A stretch of 64,000 bases of DNA from Chryseobacterium sp. JAH (GTDB lineage: Bacteria; Bacteroidota; Bacteroidia; Flavobacteriales; Weeksellaceae). Below, one piece after another: positions 35,367 to 43,806 of the stretch. The stretch covers positions 310,001 to 374,000 of the forward strand of contig NZ_LMAH01000003.1 of NCBI RefSeq assembly GCF_001507335.1, in the 5' to 3' direction. The position numbers and the translations under genes were made by a program. How positions within the stretch are numbered: position 1 is the first letter of the stretch; every line of letters starts with the position of its first letter. The notes under the pieces were generated by a model, which worked only from the letters and a program-made list of their open reading frames with translations, searched no databases and was not told where the DNA came from.

Positions 35367-36449
35367 TTACATGAATTTATCGCCTTTTTTTAAACTTTTC
35401 AAATCTAAAACGTATTCTTTAATTAGCTGATCGTGTTCGCGTGGGCAAATTAAAAGAATTTTTTCAGTGTCTACCACAATGTAATCTTTCAAACCATCAA
35501 TGACGATTGCTTTATTATTATTCTTCACATGAATAATATTTCCTTCAGCCTGATAGGTCAAAGAATATTTTGTATTGATTGAATTCTGGGATTCATCTTT
35601 GTCACTGTTTTCAAAAACGGAAGTCCATGTTCCAAGATCACTCCAGCCCAAATCTGCTGGGATAACATAGACGTTCTTTGCTTTTTCTAAAATTCCGTTA
35701 TCAATAGAAATCTTCTGAACTTTAGGATATATAAGCTCTATACAGCTTTTTTCGCTGTCTGCATTGTATTCACAAGCAGTAAAGTGTTGCGTCATTTCAG
35801 GAAGATACATCTCAAATGCATTGCTAATTGATTTTACACTCCAGATAAAAATTCCTGCATTCCATAAGAAATCTCCGCTTTCAAGAAAGCTTTTTGCCAA
35901 TTCAAGAATTGGTTTTTCTGTAAAAGTTTTTACTTTGTAATAATCTGAATCCTTTTTTTCTACAAACTGAATATATCCGTAGCCTGTATCAGGACGTGTG
36001 GGAGTAATTCCTAAAGTCACAAGATAATCATGCGTTGAAGCCTGCTCAAATGCTAATTCTAGTTTCTCTAAAAAGACATCTTCTTTCAGAATCAAATGAT
36101 CCGCCGGCAAAACGACCATCGTTGCGTCAGGATTAATCTCTGCAATTTTATTGGCCATGTAGAGATTACATGCAGCCGTATTTTTCATTAAAGGTTCTCC
36201 CACAATGTTATCTTCCGGAATTTCCGGTAACTGCAGGTGAGAAAGGCTTACATATTCTTTGTTGGTAATTACAAATATATTTTCATCAGGAATCATTTTA
36301 CTTATTCTGTCATAAGTCTGCTGAATCATTGTTCTGCCTGTCCCTAATATATCCTGAAACTGCTTCGGGAATTTCTGTGTGCTTAAAGGCCAGAATCTGC
36401 TACCGATTCCTCCCGCCATAATCACACAGTATTTATCTGATTTTGACAT
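35367..36449 (-). CDS. manC: Mannose-1-phosphate guanylyltransferase
   Basis: A 360-residue GDP-mannose pyrophosphorylase, which makes GDP-mannose from mannose-1-phosphate and GTP for glycan synthesis. The ATG at 36449 (MSKSDKYCVIMAGGIGSRFWP) is used, because it follows the SprT-like stop by 2 nt. Motifs are the nucleotide loop MAGGIGSRFWPLSTQKFPKQF, VLPADHLI, TEKP, FLWNAGIFIWS and LGWSDLGTWTS. The C-terminal isomerase domain of bifunctional ManC/AlgA enzymes is absent, as usual in this lineage. Confidence 0.92.
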   Translation of the reverse strand: MSKSDKYCVIMAGGIGSRFWPLSTQKFPKQFQDILGTGRTMIQQTYDRISKMIPDENIFVITNKEYVSLSHLQLPEIPEDNIVGEPLMKNTAACNLYMANKIAEINPDATMVVLPADHLILKEDVFLEKLELAFEQASTHDYLVTLGITPTRPDTGYGYIQFVEKKDSDYYKVKTFTEKPILELAKSFLESGDFLWNAGIFIWSVKSISNAFEMYLPEMTQHFTACEYNADSEKSCIELIYPKVQKISIDNGILEKAKNVYVIPADLGWSDLGTWTSVFENSDKDESQNSINTKYSLTYQAEGNIIHVKNNNKAIVIDGLKDYIVVDTEKILLICPREHDQLIKEYVLDLKSLKKGDKFM

Positions 36450-36451
36450 AT

Positions 36452-37042
36452 TTAACTGCATTTTTTCACTCTCGCCAAAGGTTTGAAAGAGTACTTCCTT
36501 CCTGTGGCCAAATTCAGACAAAGATAGTTTTTTTTAATCAGACCTTCCAACAAATACTTTTCGGTTCTGTAGATGAAATAATCGCCCTTTACAAGTTGTT
36601 CAACAAAAATTTCATCATTGTCATGATTTTCAATGTGAAAATACTTGACTAAATCTGGGGTGGCCATAAAATTGGCTTTCGGAGACTTCGAGAATTTAAT
36701 GATGATTGGTTTTAAATCATCTTCATAAACATCAATACTTTCCAGCAGCATAAGTCTGAATGTATGCTTCCATTCATTTCCGTGGGGAGAAATTCTCCGC
36801 CCGTACTTTTCGAAAGCAATTAGGTGAGCCAATTCGTGAGTCAGCACAAAGAAAAAAAGCTGTGGCTGTAATGTAGAATTAATTGTGATCTCATGTGAAA
36901 GATCACGAAGTTTCCGATAATCTCCAAGCTTAGAATTTCGATTTCTTGTAATTTTAATATGAATCGAATAATCTGAAAACCAATTCCTTAAATGAGAAAG
37001 CGTATTTTGTGGTAAATATTTTTCTAAAGACAGAATAGACAT
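36452..37042 (-). CDS. SprT-like zinc metalloprotease domain protein
   Basis: A 196-residue SprT-like protein. The zinc motif is LTHELAHLIAF (HExxH) with a further His in SPHGNEWKHTFR. The rest is a small beta domain ending LARVKKCS. SprT-like domains in eukaryotes process DNA-protein crosslinks; the bacterial role is unknown. Tightly packed between the TolC-like gene (1 nt upstream) and manC (2 nt downstream). Confidence 0.85.
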   Translation of the reverse strand: MSILSLEKYLPQNTLSHLRNWFSDYSIHIKITRNRNSKLGDYRKLRDLSHEITINSTLQPQLFFFVLTHELAHLIAFEKYGRRISPHGNEWKHTFRLMLLESIDVYEDDLKPIIIKFSKSPKANFMATPDLVKYFHIENHDNDEIFVEQLVKGDYFIYRTEKYLLEGLIKKNYLCLNLATGRKYSFKPLARVKKCS

Positions 37043-37043
37043 T

Positions 37044-38384
37044 TTACAAACTTAATGGAATTCCTGCATAGAAATTCAATAATTTAAGACTGAAAAGATA
37101 ATTATATTTTGCCTGCTCTACTGAACCCTGAGCGTTGGCGTAGTTATTACGCGCAATATTCAGATCGTAAATTGTTCCTCTTCCTGCAACGTAGCTTTTA
37201 TCTGCAAATTCCATTGCCAGTTTGGTGCTTTTCTCAGCCTCCACAGCAGCTAAATATACTTCGTAGTTGGCATCCACATCAAACTGAGCCTTCTGTACAT
37301 TTTGTTTTACCGTTTGTTTTTGTTGGTCTAAAGAATTTTTGGCGATACTTTCATTGATCTTAGACTGCTCTACCTGAAGTTTTGTAATGCCTTTGTTGAA
37401 AATTGGGATATTCACCGAAACCCCTCCCTGTTGACCAAAATTGTCTTTATATTGATTGAAAAAACCTCCCTCTTTCACATAAAAAGTAGGACTTCCTACA
37501 TTATCCGTATTCAGTAAATTATTATAAAAACTTCCGATTCCTACACTTGCGGTAACAGTTGGCCAGAAAGCCGTTCTGGTTACTTCTGTCTGCGCCAATG
37601 CAGATTTTATTCTGCTTTCCGCCGCCTTAATTTGTGGCTGACTTTCGTAAGCTGTATTTAAAACGTCTTCTACAGATATCAGCTGAGGACTCAATTGATC
37701 GCCAATTTCTACATTTTCAACATCAAAACTTCTGTAATCCTGCAATTGTAAAAGCTGAGCCAAAGCAAATAAACTTCTTCCTACATTGATTTCAGCCGTT
37801 TTAAGATTTTGTTTTTCTCTCGCCCATGCTGCTTCTGCTTCTGCTACAATAGTTTGAGCCGTTGTCCCTACTTGTGTGGTAATTTTAGCTCTGTCATATT
37901 GTTTTTTAGCGTTTTCAGTAGCACTTTGAGAAATTTTTACGATTTCTTTGTTTAATAAAGTCGTCAGATACTGTTGAGCAATTTGAAGCGAAATATCATT
38001 TTTAATCGTTTCAATATCGTACTGACTAGCCTCTACATCAAACTGCGTTTTTCTAATGGTTTTCTCCAATCTTCCGTTGTTGTAAACCAAAACATCTGCA
38101 GCAATATTGGCATTATTTCTGAAAACATCATTCCTGATACTTCCTGTTCCCAAAGAAGCCTGCCCAAAACTCACATTATTACCCACATTGGCAGAAACCG
38201 ACGGAAGATAATTATTCTGAGCAATTTTAAGATTGACATCCTGAATTTGTTTTGAATATTGATTTTGAATGACCTGAAGATTATGCTCTACCGCATAGTC
38301 TACACATTCTCTCAAAGACCACTTCTTCTGAGCATTCAACCCAAGAACAGATAATCCTAAAACAATTGTCAAAACTTTTTTCAT
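37044..38384 (-). CDS. TolC family outer-membrane efflux protein
   Basis: A 446-residue exported protein with a signal peptide (MKKVLTIVLGLSVLGLNAQ) and two outer-membrane efflux protein repeats. Long coiled-coil helices are interrupted by short barrel strands, as in YLPSVSANVGNNVSFG and FWPTVTASVGIGSFYNN. The usual opening WSLRECVDYAVEHNLQVIQNQ is present. It should form the trimeric exit duct for an RND or ABC pump, but no pump genes are next to it. First gene of a five-gene operon. Confidence 0.9.
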   Translation of the reverse strand: MKKVLTIVLGLSVLGLNAQKKWSLRECVDYAVEHNLQVIQNQYSKQIQDVNLKIAQNNYLPSVSANVGNNVSFGQASLGTGSIRNDVFRNNANIAADVLVYNNGRLEKTIRKTQFDVEASQYDIETIKNDISLQIAQQYLTTLLNKEIVKISQSATENAKKQYDRAKITTQVGTTAQTIVAEAEAAWAREKQNLKTAEINVGRSLFALAQLLQLQDYRSFDVENVEIGDQLSPQLISVEDVLNTAYESQPQIKAAESRIKSALAQTEVTRTAFWPTVTASVGIGSFYNNLLNTDNVGSPTFYVKEGGFFNQYKDNFGQQGGVSVNIPIFNKGITKLQVEQSKINESIAKNSLDQQKQTVKQNVQKAQFDVDANYEVYLAAVEAEKSTKLAMEFADKSYVAGRGTIYDLNIARNNYANAQGSVEQAKYNYLFSLKLLNFYAGIPLSL

Positions 38385-38481
38385 TGTAGCTTTTTCTCCA
38401 TTAGACGTAAAGATTGTAAAAAAGTTACAATTTTAAAAAATTATTGTTTCATTTTAGTGAAAGTTTTGGGAATTTTGCATC

Positions 38482-39726
38482 ATGACAAACCAAGAATATC
38501 AGGAAGCCGTTGAATGGCTTTTCGTTCAGGCTCCGAATTATCAGATTGATGGTGAGAAAGCTTACAAACCAGGTCTTGACAATATTACAAAACTCTGCAA
38601 CTTTTTTGACAATCCGCAGGATAAGATAAAATGCATCCACATTGGTGGCACCAACGGAAAGGGTTCTACGAGCAATATGCTGGCGTCTGTTCTTCAGGAA
38701 TCGGGTTACAACATTGGTTTGTACAACTCGCCCCATCTGATTGATTTCACCGAAAGAATTAAAATCAATGGTGAAAATTGTGATAAAGAATTTGTTTTTC
38801 AGTTTATTCAAAAATTAAAAACCTTACCCCAAGATATTTTACCTTCTTTTTTTGAATTTACAACCATCATGGCCTTTGAATATTTTTTTCAGAAAAAAGT
38901 AGATTTTGCCATTATAGAAGTTGGTTTGGGCGGAAGACTAGATTCTACGAATATCATTAAACCCTTAGTTTCTGCGATTACCAATGTACAGCTTGACCAC
39001 CAAAATATTTTAGGTAACACCATCGAAGAAATAGCTTTCGAAAAAGCAGGTATTATTAAACCAAATATCCCTGTCGTTTCGGGAGATGAGAATGAAGTGG
39101 TTAAAAATATCATTAAGTCTAAAGCTGAACAAGAGAAAACTACTTTCATTGATGCAACGAAAATAAAATCAAACTTAAAATCAGATTTAAAAGGAAACTA
39201 CCAAGAAAAGAACATTCGGGTCGTTTTGGCTTTAGTTGCGGAACTGAAAAAATTAGACTTAAAAATTTCTGCTGAAGATTTAGAAAAAGGATTATTAAAG
39301 GTTCATAAGAACACAGGCTTTATTGGCCGTTGGTTCGAATTTTCACAAAACCCTTTGACAATTTGTGATACAGCCCATAATCAGGATGGTTTGGAACATG
39401 TTTTTTCTCAGCTTAATTCTATTCCGAAACACAAACACATCATCCTAGGTTTTGTGCATGACAAAAAAATTGATGAAGTAATGGCCCTACTTCCTGAAAA
39501 TTCTGAGTTTTATTTTGCGAAACCTGCCATCAATAGAGGTCGTCATCCTCAAGAATATGAAGATTTGTTGCTTGAAGCAAAAATAATTTATAAAATTTTT
39601 GATTCTATAGAAGACGCCTATCTTTCTGCTAAACAACAAGCTACAGCAAATGAAATGATTTTTATTGGCGGAAGCAACTTTGTAGTTGGAGAATTTTTAG
39701 AAAAAAACTTGACTGATAAAGAATAA
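38482..39726 (+). CDS. folC: Dihydrofolate/folylpolyglutamate synthase
   Basis: A 414-residue Mur-ligase-like enzyme. The P-loop is IGGTNGKGSTSNMLASVLQ near residue 54. The substrate and metal segments are YNSPHLIDFTERIKIN, FEFTTIMAFEYF, VEVGLGGRLDSTN and ITNVQLDHQNILG. The C-terminal domain has DTAHNQDG. It ligates glutamate to dihydropteroate or folate. Full length. The tRNA-Val promoter -33 element lies within its last codons. Confidence 0.94.
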   Translation: MTNQEYQEAVEWLFVQAPNYQIDGEKAYKPGLDNITKLCNFFDNPQDKIKCIHIGGTNGKGSTSNMLASVLQESGYNIGLYNSPHLIDFTERIKINGENCDKEFVFQFIQKLKTLPQDILPSFFEFTTIMAFEYFFQKKVDFAIIEVGLGGRLDSTNIIKPLVSAITNVQLDHQNILGNTIEEIAFEKAGIIKPNIPVVSGDENEVVKNIIKSKAEQEKTTFIDATKIKSNLKSDLKGNYQEKNIRVVLALVAELKKLDLKISAEDLEKGLLKVHKNTGFIGRWFEFSQNPLTICDTAHNQDGLEHVFSQLNSIPKHKHIILGFVHDKKIDEVMALLPENSEFYFAKPAINRGRHPQEYEDLLLEAKIIYKIFDSIEDAYLSAKQQATANEMIFIGGSNFVVGEFLEKNLTDKE

Positions 39727-39739
39727 GTATGTATATTTG
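39709..39739 (+). promoter_or_regulatory. Promoter of the tandem tRNA-Val genes
   Basis: TTG (39709-39711), 20 nt, then TATATTTG (39732-39739) is a full Bacteroidota -33/-7 promoter. The first tRNA begins 27 nt after the -7 box. Confidence 0.8.
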
Positions 39740-39765
39740 CACCACTCAAAACGAGAAATCGTATA

Positions 39766-39840
39766 GGGCTCTTAGCTCAGTTGGTTCAGAGCATCTGGTT
39801 TACACCCAGAGGGTCGGGGGTTCGAATCCCTCAGGGCCCA
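39766..39840 (+). tRNA. tRNA-Val(UAC), copy 1
   Basis: A 75-nt cloverleaf: acceptor GGGCTCT/AGGGCCC, D-stem GCTC/GAGC, anticodon stem TCTGG/CCAGA with loop TTTACAC (anticodon TAC, valine GTA), T-stem GGGGG/CCCTC with TTCGAAT, discriminator A. The CCA end is not encoded. Confidence 0.97.
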
Positions 39841-39873
39841 CAAAGGTTTACTGAAACCTTTCAAAAAAATTCA

Positions 39874-39948
39874 GGGCTCTTAGCTCAGTTGGTTCAGAGC
39901 ATCTGGTTTACACCCAGAGGGTCGGGGGTTCGAATCCCTCAGGGCCCA
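39874..39948 (+). tRNA. tRNA-Val(UAC), copy 2, integration target
   Basis: Identical in sequence to copy 1, 33 nt downstream. Its last 17 nt (39932-39948) are repeated at 53649-53665, so the element inserted here while restoring the complete gene. Confidence 0.97.
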
Positions 39949-40041
39949 CAAAAACTCTCAGATTATTCTGAGAGTTTTTTATTTTATGCCTATTCATGGG
40001 AATTAACAGAGGTTCTGAAATTTTGTTTGAATTGTTGAAAA
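39932..40041 (+). repeat. Left attachment repeat (110 bp)
   Basis: Exact copy of 53649-53758. It covers the last 17 nt of tRNA-Val, the terminator and about 60 nt beyond. After the perfect block the two copies stay recognisably similar for about 50 nt (to 40092 and 53807). The gene-free stretch 39949-40269 holds this repeat and the GGTGT repeats described separately. Confidence 0.92.
39951..39980 (+). terminator. Terminator of the tRNA-Val unit
   Basis: The stem AAAACTCTCAGA/TCTGAGAGTTTT (39951-39962 with 39967-39978) runs into T6. An identical copy is at 53668-53697, inside the right-end repeat. Confidence 0.9.
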
Positions 40042-40104
40042 AGGTGCTTTTTAGTTCTTTTTGGGGATTTGGAGGTGTGCTTTTAGGTGACCTATTTTTC
40101 TTCA

Positions 40105-40242
40105 AGGTGTCCCTTTTAGTTTCTAACTTAAAAATCCACCTCCAAAATCATAATTTCAGTTCTTCAAATTTAACAATCTGCTTTACTTTTTAGTAAAGAT
40201 TCAGGTGTCCCTTCAGGTGTACCAAAAAAACTCTGGTGTACC
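40105..40242 (+). promoter_or_regulatory. Candidate integrase arm-type sites
   Basis: Four near-identical direct 9-mers precede the integrase gene: AGGTGTCCC at 40105 and 40203, AGGTGTACC at 40215, TGGTGTACC at 40234. Directly repeated sites beside the core and upstream of int are expected for the arm-binding domain of such integrases. A related pair, AGGCATCC and AGGCATACC, lies at the right end (53572 and 53584). Confidence 0.5.
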
Positions 40243-40269
40243 ATTTCAAACCCTTATTAATACTACAAA

Positions 40270-41457
40270 ATGAAAATCCTATTCTATATAAGAAAATCTA
40301 AAATGAATGCAAATAACCTCTGTCCTTTAACCTGTAGAATTACCAATGAATTAGAAAGAAAAGAGTTTTCAACTGGTATATTTATCAATCCAGATTATTG
40401 GAATGCTTCAAAACAGAAAGCACATCCTTCTAACAAAGGAAACAACCAAGTCAATACCCAACTAAGCCTGATTAAACAAGAAATTAATCAGGCTTTTTTG
40501 TTCCTGCAAGTTCAGGATAAAGAGTTTAGTGTAGATGATATCTATAGCCAATTTAAAGGTGAGAATGTAAAACTTGATAAATCCATTAAACAAATGTTTC
40601 AATTACATATTACAAAGCAAGAAAAACTTATAGGAATATCAACAACAAAGGTATCTGTTGCTAAATTCCACCAGACTCTAGCTCATACACTATCTTTTAT
40701 AAAAAAGAAATATAACAGCTCAGATTACCTGCTTAAGGACATGACAATGGCATTTATTACTGAGTTTGAATTTTACCTAAAAACTGAAAAGAAGTTTATG
40801 CAGAATACAATCTATAAGACTTTACAAAGGTTTAGGCAGATTATAAAGCAATCTGTAGCATTAGATTTCTTACCCAAAGACCCTTTCCTACTGTACAAAG
40901 GTAAAAAGCCTAAAAAAGAGATAGTGTTTCTGTCTAAAGATGAACTGAAGAATCTGGAACAACATCAATTTGCATCTGAAAGACTACAACAAGTAGCTGA
41001 CATGTTTATTTTCTGCTGTTATACAGGTTTAGCTTACACAGAAATGGCAACTCTAAAGGAAAGTAATATTCAGACTGGATTTGATGACAATAAATGGCTT
41101 TATATTAAAAGACAGAAAACTAAGAAGAGTTATGAAGTCCCTTTATTAACAAGGGCTTCTGACATCTTAGATAAGTACAAAAATGAAGACCATTTATTAC
41201 CTGTGGTTTCAAATCAAAGATTCAACTCTTATCTGAAGGAGATAGCAGAGATTGTAGGAATAGATAAAATCCTAACACACCACATAGCAAGAAAAACCTT
41301 TGCATCAACTATTCTACTCTTTAATAATGTTCCAATGGAGATAGTATCTGAATTACTTGGTCATTCTGAGATTGGGATTACTCAACAGCATTATGCTAAA
41401 ATTGTGAAGGAAAAGGTTAGTGAGGAGATGAGTAAACTAAATTTCCTTTTAAAATAA
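40270..41457 (+). CDS. int: Tyrosine recombinase (integrase)
   Basis: A 395-residue site-specific integrase. The N-terminal arm-binding domain (about 1-95) has FYIRKSKMNANNLCPLTCRI and the FSTGIFINPDYWNAS motif. The SAM-like core-binding domain spans about 105-205. The catalytic domain has HIAR (H338, R341), GH (H365) and nucleophile Y375, with the beta-hairpin Lys in RQKTKK. The box I arginine of most family members is missing: the site reads TGLAYTEM (252-259), as in CTnDOT-type integrases of Bacteroidota. It should catalyse insertion at the tRNA-Val 3' end. Confidence 0.93.
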   Translation: MKILFYIRKSKMNANNLCPLTCRITNELERKEFSTGIFINPDYWNASKQKAHPSNKGNNQVNTQLSLIKQEINQAFLFLQVQDKEFSVDDIYSQFKGENVKLDKSIKQMFQLHITKQEKLIGISTTKVSVAKFHQTLAHTLSFIKKKYNSSDYLLKDMTMAFITEFEFYLKTEKKFMQNTIYKTLQRFRQIIKQSVALDFLPKDPFLLYKGKKPKKEIVFLSKDELKNLEQHQFASERLQQVADMFIFCCYTGLAYTEMATLKESNIQTGFDDNKWLYIKRQKTKKSYEVPLLTRASDILDKYKNEDHLLPVVSNQRFNSYLKEIAEIVGIDKILTHHIARKTFASTILLFNNVPMEIVSELLGHSEIGITQQHYAKIVKEKVSEEMSKLNFLLK

Positions 41458-41458
41458 A

Positions 41459-41488
41459 AGAGAGGTGGTTAACCCCACCTCTCTAATT
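41459..41488. terminator. Bidirectional terminator between int and the polymerase-like gene
   Basis: The stem AGAGAGGTGG/CCACCTCTCT (41459-41468 with 41475-41484) overlaps the last codons of the convergent gene and is followed by AATTTT. Confidence 0.8.
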
Positions 41489-42905
41489 TTAATTTAGGAG
41501 AAACCCCAATGTTCTTTTTGAAAACTTTTGTGAGAATATCTTCTACAAAAGATGTATGTTCCTCTGTTGATGCAATAGAATCATGAATTGTAAATAATGG
41601 TATCTCAGGTTTCAATCTATTTATTATTTTACAAGTTTTTTCTAAAACTAATTCTGCTTCAAGTCTTTGCAACATAATTGCAAATGAAGGATGATTTCCT
41701 TTACCTTTTTTTATTAACTGAAAAATTTCATAAACACTTGGAAAAGTCTTTCTGAAAACCTGAATACCTTTACTGTAAGCTATTGAGGTATTTGGGCTAA
41801 AGATAGATTCAAAAGTAATTTCTTTTACTTTTTTTCTAATGCTTTGAATATCACCTTCCTCTAGTAACCCTTCCTTCTGAAGGATAGCACCAAATTTCTC
41901 ATAGAAATCACCACTGACCACACATTCTATAAAAATTTCAACATCATCTTGAGTGCCTATATTTCTTATGGTATTCAATAATTGATTTGACATATCAGAA
42001 TCTTGGTAATAAAGAGGACTAATAATCTTAGATGAAATATCATTTTTCTTAAATTTCATATAGTCAAAAAGAGGCAGAGTTAAGAATGGTTGTGAATTGA
42101 CAATATCAATGGAAACAAGATTTTTCCCATCATAGCTAACATGTTTTCTTAATTCTTTTTTGAGTCTAGTCAGAGGTGTATGAAGCCTAAAGCCTGTAGT
42201 ATCTACTCCAAAAGACTTATATTCAGAGATTAAATCTAATAATGGAACTAATCTAGAATTAAGCCTCTCTTGTATATTACAAAGACCTTCTATTTTTTCT
42301 GCTTCAGCAATTCTTTCTAATTCATCTTTACCTGCTTGCAAGTCAATTTTTAGCTTACCATCTTCAAACCATTTCTTAAGAAACAATAAATCTGCTGTTT
42401 TCTTTACATCTTTACTTTGGTTTAAGTCTAAAATACTTTTTATAAGGGTATTCTTTGTGATCTCAACAGGTACAAGGTTTGATTTATATTCATCTGTAAA
42501 CTTTATACCTCCTGACTTTTTGTCAACTTTATAAAATCCATCTAATCTAATTACACCAACATCTGCCAAATAGTCAATATAATTTTTATAATTATGAATT
42601 CTTCTCTGTAATAATGCTCTATTAACAGGTGTAAATCCATTATTTTCATTCAGAATATTACTATTTTTTGAAGGTATATAGCTTAGTAAATGTAAAACAT
42701 ATACAAACTTATCCCTATGAAATCTAAATTCTGGTGGCTTTTCTACCAAAATTTTATCAATATCAACTTTCATTGGAACATACAAATTCAATGAACTTCT
42801 TCTCTTATAGCCTATGCTATTAAGCTCCTTATCCTGAGCTTGGCTACTGTTATTTGCATTGTTGGAATTATTAGATAAGTCTCCAACTGTATAGTGACTT
42901 CTCAC
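41469..42905 (-). CDS. Family-A-polymerase-like protein (TV-Pol-like candidate)
   Basis: A 478-residue protein with the three palm motifs of superfamily A polymerases. Motif A is LVSIDIVNSQPFL with D267. Motif B is RKKVKEITFESIF with R357, K361 and F365, matching RxxxKxxxF. Motif C is LFTIHDSIAS with H441-D442. The N-terminal 240 residues include a winged-helix-like segment (LLQRRIHNYKNYIDYLADVGVIRLDG). There is no 3'-5' exonuclease. The compact size resembles TV-Pol proteins of transposons and viruses. It may replicate the excised element. The polymerase assignment comes from motifs only. Confidence 0.65.
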   Translation of the reverse strand: MRSHYTVGDLSNNSNNANNSSQAQDKELNSIGYKRRSSLNLYVPMKVDIDKILVEKPPEFRFHRDKFVYVLHLLSYIPSKNSNILNENNGFTPVNRALLQRRIHNYKNYIDYLADVGVIRLDGFYKVDKKSGGIKFTDEYKSNLVPVEITKNTLIKSILDLNQSKDVKKTADLLFLKKWFEDGKLKIDLQAGKDELERIAEAEKIEGLCNIQERLNSRLVPLLDLISEYKSFGVDTTGFRLHTPLTRLKKELRKHVSYDGKNLVSIDIVNSQPFLTLPLFDYMKFKKNDISSKIISPLYYQDSDMSNQLLNTIRNIGTQDDVEIFIECVVSGDFYEKFGAILQKEGLLEEGDIQSIRKKVKEITFESIFSPNTSIAYSKGIQVFRKTFPSVYEIFQLIKKGKGNHPSFAIMLQRLEAELVLEKTCKIINRLKPEIPLFTIHDSIASTEEHTSFVEDILTKVFKKNIGVSPKLKLERWG

Positions 42906-42929
42906 TACAATTTATGCAATAAATGCAAA

Positions 42930-42949
42930 TTTGAGTTATTCAAACTCAA
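42930..42949. promoter_or_regulatory. Dyad between divergent polymerase and ATPase genes
   Basis: TTGAGTT-ATTCA-AACTCAA (42931-42949), also readable as TTTGA-N5-TCAAA (42930-42944), lies between the two divergent genes. Similar TTTGA/TCAAA dyads precede three other units of the element. Confidence 0.45.
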
Positions 42950-43003
42950 GTGCTCAAATCAGAACAGATACAAACAAATAACTTTTTAAAAACCACAAAA
43001 ATC

Positions 43004-43806
43004 ATGCAATTAAAAAAGTCACAAAGAAAACAAGCCAAAATTAAAATGGCTTTACAAGGAAGTACTGGTTCAGGGAAAACATACTCTTCTCTATTATTAT
43101 AGCTTTAAAACCTCCCTTTACACCACAACAATATGTTGATGCAATTAATATGTGTGAAAAAGCAGGTATTGAAGTAATTATTCTAGATTCTATTTCTCAC
43201 TGTTGGGATTACCTACTAGATTACCACAGCTCATTAGCTGGAAATAGCTTTACTAATTGGGCAAAAATTAAACCATTGGAAAAGCTGTTTATGGATAAAA
43301 TACTTCAATGTAATGCACATATCATTACTACAATGAGAACTAAGCAAGACTATGTTCTAAATCAAAAGGATGGGAAATTTATTCCAGAAAAAGTAGGACT
43401 AAAATCTGTTCAAAGAGATGGATTAGACTATGAATTTACCTTGGTATTTGATGTAGATATAAAACATCATGTTGTTTCTAGTAAAGACAGAACTGGCTTA
43501 TTTATGGGAAAGCCTGAATTTATCATCTCAGAAAGCACTGGTAGCAAAATTTTAAGCTGGTGTAGTCAGGGTACTTCTACTCATCTCCAAAGTACCAGTC
43601 AAAATACAAAAATAATTCTATCTGAAAGAGAGGTATTTGAACACATTCAAATGTGTTCTTCTATTACTGAATTACTAGATCTTTATAAATCTTATCCCCA
43701 TTATCACAACAGTTTAAGACCAGATTTTGAAGCTAGAAAAACAAATTTAATAAATATCAATAACCCAAATAATATTAACAAAAATGGACACACCAAATTT
43801 CAATAA
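43004..43806 (+). pseudogene. RecA/AAA-type ATPase, broken by internal deletion
   Basis: The ATG at 43004 starts a 32-codon frame with an intact Walker A (QGSTGSGKTYSSLLL) and ends at a TAG (43100-43102). The rest continues in another frame from about 43105 to 43806: LKPPFTPQQYVDAINMCEKAG, VIILDSISHCWDYLLDYHSS (Walker B-like), TTMRTKQDYVLN and EKVGLKSVQRDGLDYEFTLVFD. This is the ATP-binding protein common in Bacteroidota mobile elements. Intact relatives, as I recall them, have about 35-45 more residues between SSLLL and PFTP. The segment seems deleted with a frameshift, so no functional ATPase is expected. Confidence 0.8.

Noticed and set aside
39781..40038. Open frame of 85 codons across the tRNA-Val pair
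   Set aside because: It is read through two identical tRNA genes, which creates a duplicated peptide; the tRNA structure explains the sequence.
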